Shown: positions 21,182 through 26,303 of the stretch, in pieces | Layout: each line of letters begins with the position of its first letter | Numbering within the stretch: position 1 is the stretch's first letter | Assembly (NCBI GenBank): GCA_910592205.1 | Contig: CAJVPJ010000399.1 | Location: 1 to 26,303 of the forward strand | Length of the DNA stretch: 26,303 nucleotides | DNA from: Paraglomus occultum | Lineage: Eukaryota; Glomeromycota; Glomeromycetes; Paraglomerales; Paraglomeraceae | Direction: 5' to 3' | Made by a program: the position numbers and the translations under genes | Notes under the pieces: generated by a model | Database searches by the model: none | Told to the model about the DNA's origin: nothing | What the model saw: the letters and a program-made list of their open reading frames with translations, nothing else

Positions 21182-23277
21182 CTTGCGTTTGGATGTTTGA
21201 GTACTTTTTACTAATATGATTACATTCTACTGTAATTTATTATGCATTTGTTTACCCTGATAATTACCTATTTTGTAGAGCAAGCATCATGCCATGATGC
21301 TAATAAAAAGCTAGAAATACAAATATGGCAATATTTATCTTTTTTGTGAGAACGTATACACAATGAATATCATAATCTTTTGGCTTACCTGTCATTCTGT
21401 GTAAATCAATTCAATTATATATCGACACTACTCCTGCATATTTAAAATACAGTTGCCCTTTACGTATTGCTTGACACGTGAGCAAATCGCAAAATCAATG
21501 CTTTTGATGTTTCACAAGGGACCTTCGACGACGTTGCCCCTTATCCATTATTAAGATGTTGTAGTTTTACTCATTGTTAGGATAATATAACCGAGTCGTA
21601 ATTAGAAGTATATATTACTGTGAACGCAACATTTATAGATACAAACATCAAGTACGCATTTGGCGTTCATTTGAAAGACAAGGGGTGTGAAGTTTCCAAC
21701 GGGGAGTGAACAAACGTTTCATCATTGAACCTAACTGCGTTGAAAAGCATATGGGGTTGCTTGATGTTAAGCCTTATATTTTAACATTCGCATGTTAGGT
21801 AGGGGACATATCTGACTTGTCTATCATTCTATATCCTTAATTGACAGCTTGCTCTGTGCGTTTGCGATGAGGGGGACTTCTAATACAGTTTATCCGAGTC
21901 CGACTGTATTATTATAGTTAGCTATATGCGTAGTTTGATCTGCTATTGTTCTAATGCATGAATGATGTCGTCTTGCTTGCATTGCTTGCATTGTCATACA
22001 ATCGATTGTAATTGTAATGCCTTTCGTTCGAATACATTGTCAATGTTGTACACTATTTGAATACGTATCGTTTTGCATCCGTACAGTTTTTCCGTAGTAA
22101 CCGAGATCTCGAATGTATCAAACTGTGTCGTAGAGAATTAAATGGATGACAAGATCGTCACTTTATTTGGGAAAAGCCTTTGACCTGTTGCCGTTTTAGT
22201 ACTCTATGATTAGCCAACACAATTGAGAACGCACATGGTCCAAGTTGGATTAATGGATAGCCACATGCAAGGCAAAATTGTCACATTATTAATCTCAAAC
22301 ATGTTCAACCTTCTGCGTGCAATAATTAAAAAGAACCAGGGGAAAAACAATGTAGCGCAGAGTCTAATTCATTAAGAGGCGGCATGTACATCCACAGTCA
22401 GAGCAAACAATACAAATTTGTATGTGAAACTATCAAAATTACATTTAATAGTCAATGACGCTAAAACGTCATGAATAGCAATTTTCGATTACTAAAAAAT
22501 ATTGAAAAAAATTATGTAAGACATTAAAAACTTTTGTAGCTTTACAAAACTGTATAAAGTTTCTGGTATGAGAATAGAAGGCATTTCAACGTTTATGATG
22601 TTTAAAGTTTTATCAAGAGCATGAGTTAAATAACAAGTTACAGGCTAGCTGCTTACGCTGGAATAAAGATCCTTCCTCGGACAGGCTTGCATGGATTTGC
22701 TTTCTTTATCCGATTACATCTTTTAAATTTGACATTTATTCCACGCTGACTCGGTGTAGCATCTTGATCAATAGAAGTCAAACTTATTCGTATCATCACA
22801 GCATGCCATAAACCTGCATGTTTCGGCTTTTAGTAACAGCAAACAAAAAACTTTGAGTAGACGCGTAATGTAAGATGTCGATCACTTGACGTTTCGTCTT
22901 TTAAGCATTAGTAATTTTATGATGCAACTTTAATCTTAGTTACGTAGGTTACTTTTGTTATTAAAAGCAAGGCAATTTATTATTTATTTAATATGGGAAC
23001 TTTAACTCAAATAGTAAATAGTTGCTTGATTATTTGTCATAAACAGTGCAACTTACGTAACTGATGCTATCCAAAAAAGGTTCGAACATCATGAGTGTGT
23101 AAAATCATAAACATTATTTAGTGGCACAAGAAATAATCTTAGCACCGATTATTCTCGATGACGAAAAAGCCAACTCTGTAGATTTTCATATGGCTAACCA
23201 TAGTGCGTAGAACTAAAAGTTTGGTTAGCAAAACCAGTTAAAGTGATGTGGAAAATAATATATAACTATATTGATAT
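21182..23277. other. gene-free AT-rich region
   Basis: No recognisable coding sequence. A short tandem of CTTGCATTG occurs near 21975-21990, and GGAATAAA is present as an inverted pair at about 22660 and 22735; neither is enough to define an element. Confidence 0.4.
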
Positions 23278-23667
23278 CTACTGCTTTTCCGCCCCACATT
23301 TTGGTATACTGCGCCTAATGGGCGAAAGGTGATCTACATATTGTGTGTTCTCATCAGTAACCTCTTTACCAGATTTGGTAACATTTAAATTACTAGATTT
23401 GGTAAAGGATATAGTTAGAAAAAATAGCAATTTTCTTTTATTTGATACGTCATCTATATCAAATATCATTTTTTTACTAGCTAGAATGGCCGGTCAAAGC
23501 CTATTATGGTACTGTACATTAATCATGGTACTCCTCTAGCACTTGGGGAGGTAAATTACCTTCCCCAATCTATTGCTAACTTTAGTAAAATACCGACTAC
23601 TAAATATGGTGGGGAAGTAACTGATGAAAACGCATATTATTTGGGAAGGTTTGGCGTTAACATTTAA
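23278..23667. repeat. diverged inverted pair of related coding fragments
   Basis: A minus-strand frame (23469-23278) contains NVTKSGKEVTDENTQYV. A plus-strand frame (23485-23667, 60 codons) contains PTTKYGGEVTDENAYYLGRF. The shared TKxGxEVTDENxxY block is encoded at 23347-23364 (minus) and 23614-23631 (plus), and the nucleotide inverted repeat is imperfect. The two fragments appear to derive from the same protein-coding sequence, duplicated in opposite orientation and then degraded. The source protein was not recognised; a repetitive gene family or transposable element is the likely origin. Confidence 0.55.
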
Positions 23668-24900
23668 ACACTCTAAGCCAAAACTAGATATAAATTTGCC
23701 GATCAATTAACAATATGTCGTAGACGAGGCACAGGGCCAAAAGAATCTTCACATTGTTCGAATATATTTTGCCGTAGAGCAACGTGGAACGTCCCTATTA
23801 GAGGCTGGAAAATATGTGGCAAAAACGTATGTTTAAGTAATCTTTTTGTCATTTATATACACAAAACGCGGATTACCATTTTCAGCACTTGCGCCTCATC
23901 AAAGCATAAAATGGTTATTTTTATAATGAGCGTATGCCATTCATTTCAAGTCCATATATGCATAATAACTCGGGGTTAAAGTCGGAAAGAAAAAAGACCA
24001 GAACGGTGGAGAGAGATAGATCGATTTTCTTTGTTCATCTCTTTAAAGAAACTCATTTTCTCAAGGGTCCAATAATACTTGTTTCTCTATACATTAGTGC
24101 ACGAATCTCCCAACAAGGAATGTTCCCTTGCCTCAGTTGTGCTCATTTAAGAGTTGATGCTAATTTCATTGGCTTTTCTTGTGGAGATACGAAAGGGCAG
24201 GAGGATGATACGCTTAAACCGATGTACTTCGTTGTCTATCTGGTCATTGGCTCCAGTAATTAAGTACGAAAGTATGACATGGGATCACATGTGGAAAATT
24301 TTTGCGCGACATTTGCTCTTTAAACATATTTTTCCCTCGCAAGATATGTTCCTTTTGTTGATTAAATTAGAAATTTTCGTGTCACTGAAGTTTCTTGTGG
24401 CACTATGCAGTATGCCTTTTTAATCTTGTAGATCGCAAACATCAGACTTGACCGAATATGTATGTACATAAATATTTTATTCAGATCACACTCCATAATC
24501 CCAAAGAACAAATTTCGAAGAAGTTTAAAAAAAAATAAACACTAAAAGCAATTCGTCTTCACACTAACAGCAACAACAGGAATTATACATGACACTACTA
24601 CTTTTTACTCGAATGTTAGTATCTACATAAGAAAAAAAAGCAAATCTATACGATATATGTAGAGATTATATAAACAAATAGTATTAATACTGCCAGAGTG
24701 AGAAATTAGGATAACATCCCAATGTCGAATTTATCGCAGGCTATGTGGTAACTGGCTACCAGAGTCAATTGTCCGTTTACTCTTTGTTATTTCACAAAGA
24801 TCTATATCTCCTACTCTACTCAACACAAATACAGAAAAAGCAATAACAGAAAATAAAACATAATAAACCACCAAAATTAGCGGGTTCCCATTAATACAAT
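23668..24900. other. gene-poor region downstream of the TFIIB-like gene
   Basis: Plus-strand frames of 109 codons (23934-24263) and 89 codons (24154-24423) overlap each other and have no recognisable domain. The part next to 24900 is the 3' flank of the minus-strand TFIIB-like gene. Confidence 0.35.
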
Positions 24901-26297
24901 TCAACCTTTCAATTTCCTATGAAGTCTCTTTTCCTCTCCTTCACTTTTCTTAGTTCTAATTGTGCTTCTCCTAAGACTCTCTTCAAGACTGTCAACCTCA
25001 ACTTTCACTTCCACACTTTCTTCCTTTATCTCTACAGTTTCGTCTCCACTCGAACTACTGCCCCGTCTATTATCGGAACCATTTTTAGTTTCTACGGACG
25101 GTTGCCTTCTATTTGGTAACGTTTTAGCTTTCTCTAAAAAGTCTGGTGGCAACAGATTGTCCTTGACTTGCGACAGCGTTTTATAGCAGCTGTTTAATGT
25201 CGCATTAACCACGCCAGCAACTTGTGCCACATCCTTTTGTTCAAGCCGAATGAATTCATCATCTTCAAGCGACCGATTCCAGTGCTGTGTCCTGGCCTCA
25301 TTCCACGAGTTTACAGAGAGCCAAATGGCTGCTGCCCCAACAGATAACGGACATTTGCCCGTCGTGATGTTTTGAACGTTGGCTTGCTTGTAAACGTGTA
25401 TTGCCGCGTCCAAAATGTGTGATTGGAGTCTAAGATGTTGACACCAGCGTTTCTAAATTAAATAAATGTTAGAACTGTTTATGAAAACACCAAACCTAAT
25501 AGGCCACCACAGTAATTTATACTCACCAAAAACTCGGCAGAATCCACCATTTTGTTCGGTCCGTTTGCTCCGACACTCAAACCATTATTTGTCAATAATT
25601 TGTTCATTAAACGATAATAAGCCCCAATCTCTTGCTTCCTAATCCCAGCTGCACTACAGATTTCCATAAAAGTTCGCGGTAATCCGTGCTGTCTACACAG
25701 AATGTATAACAATGAAGCCAATATATGATTTTTCTTCCGATGCGGTTGGCGATTCTTCATCTCTTTGAACTGCTTGACTCGCTCAAACAAGCATATAGTT
25801 TCGGCCCAAATATATGAAGGAAGATCAATGTTTTTTTCCCATTCGATCTTGTCAAGCTCGAGCTTCTCGTCCGATAAATCTTTCAGCGTCGATTTCCTAC
25901 GCGTTTGGCCGGGACGTTTTGAAGATGAGGTGGAAGTTGACGTAGAATTCGAAGATGTAGTAGGAGGAGAAGAAGTGGAAGAGGAAGAAATGGCATTAAG
26001 GGATGAACTCGGTGACATGACAGATTCGTGTGGTTTAGAATCGGTGCTCGTAATTGATGAATTTGATCCTTTGCGAGATAACGATGTAATAGTAGCGTTG
26101 GAACTTTTTCTCGTAGGTGATGCAAACGTTTCTTCATTTACCCCACTACGTTCACCACTCTCGCAATCTTTGGAATCGATATCCAGAGGACCATCATCTA
26201 TAGACAATGCACATTCTTTAGGCGAGGAAACCAAGGGCTTACCCTCAGTAACAATCCCAGAAGCATTAGAACTGTTATAAATCTGCGCATTCAACAT
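24901..26297 (-). CDS. TFIIB-family transcription factor, possibly 5' partial
   Basis: TFIIB-family proteins bridge the promoter-bound TBP and RNA polymerase. Two exons are clear: 26297-25527 and 25452-24901, joined by a GTGAGT...TTTAG intron in phase, giving 440 aa from the ATG at 26297. The frame is open to the window edge, so the true start may lie beyond it. Residues 55-135 are Ser/Thr-rich. The first cyclin-like repeat (about 160-240) contains HILASLLYILCRQHGLPRTF and EICSAAGIRKQEIGAYYRLM. The second (about 255-352) contains CPLSVGAAAIWLSVNSW and KDVAQVAGVVNATLNSCYKT. Both match the TFIIB core. The N-terminal zinc ribbon is not visible. Between the last two blocks there are about 14 more residues than in canonical TFIIB, and an acidic-then-basic tail of about 75 residues follows LLPPDF. 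It could be canonical TFIIB with extensions or a divergent paralogue. Confidence 0.88.
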
Positions 26298-26303
26298 TGG
26301 AAA

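Noticed and set aside
22655-22745. Inverted GGAATAAA pair
   Set aside because: Only about 8 bp match clearly, with no target duplication; too short to call an element.
23075-23095. GGTTCGAAC, resembling a tRNA T-loop
   Set aside because: No matching acceptor stem, D-arm or anticodon arm can be placed around it.
25765-26280. 171-codon plus-strand frame rich in Glu/Val
   Set aside because: Antisense of the Ser-rich part of the TFIIB-like exon.
1-26303. CRISPR array, bacterial operon or secondary-metabolite cluster
   Set aside because: Introns, gene types and composition are eukaryotic; no regularly spaced short repeats or clustered biosynthetic genes are present.

Overview
This is a eukaryotic, AT-rich window, most likely from a fungus with short, closely spaced introns. 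Several low-complexity, transposon-littered gaps separate a few spliced housekeeping genes. The protein sequences (PRP38B-type splicing factor, C4-methylsterol oxidase, TFIIB-like factor) look fungal. Together with pogo/Tigger-like debris in very AT-rich spacers, they would suit an early-diverging fungus such as a Glomeromycotina or other Mucoromycota member. That placement is inference, not something read directly.

Layout. 1-2970 has no convincing gene but carries two repeat families: a 64-bp direct repeat 134 bp apart at the left edge, and a dispersed repeat of about 350 bp in three diverged copies. 3184-5025 (+) is a seven-exon PRP38B-like gene with an RS-rich tail and an apparent 12-nt microexon. 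5227-5484 (+) is an unrecognised short ORF. 5934-7186 (-) is a four-exon C4-methylsterol oxidase (ERG25/SMO) with all three histidine boxes and a C-terminal KKDN; its first few codons lie in an unresolved upstream exon. 7187-10846 is gene-poor and holds a clean 186-bp MITE. 10847-11564 is ambiguous, with a candidate spliced plus-strand gene conflicting with a minus-strand membrane-protein ORF. 11990-13042 (+) is a 350-aa threonine-rich protein with two N-terminal hydrophobic segments.

13043-24900 is mostly non-coding or decayed. It holds a nested pogo/Tigger-like cluster at 17483-18889, a possible decayed reverse transcriptase on the minus strand at 20706-21181, and a diverged inverted pair of coding fragments at 23278-23667. 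24901-26297 (-) is a TFIIB-family gene running to or past the right edge, with both cyclin-like repeats, a long serine-rich N-terminal part and an unusual C-terminal tail.

The intact genes are unrelated housekeeping functions (splicing, sterol synthesis, transcription initiation) with no sign of joint regulation. The most noteworthy observations are the 12-nt microexon in a splicing-factor gene and the internally deleted 827-bp pogo-like element, which keeps an N-terminal DNA-binding fragment, a C-terminal PIP-box-like peptide and subterminal repeats. I did not find a clearly new multi-gene system.
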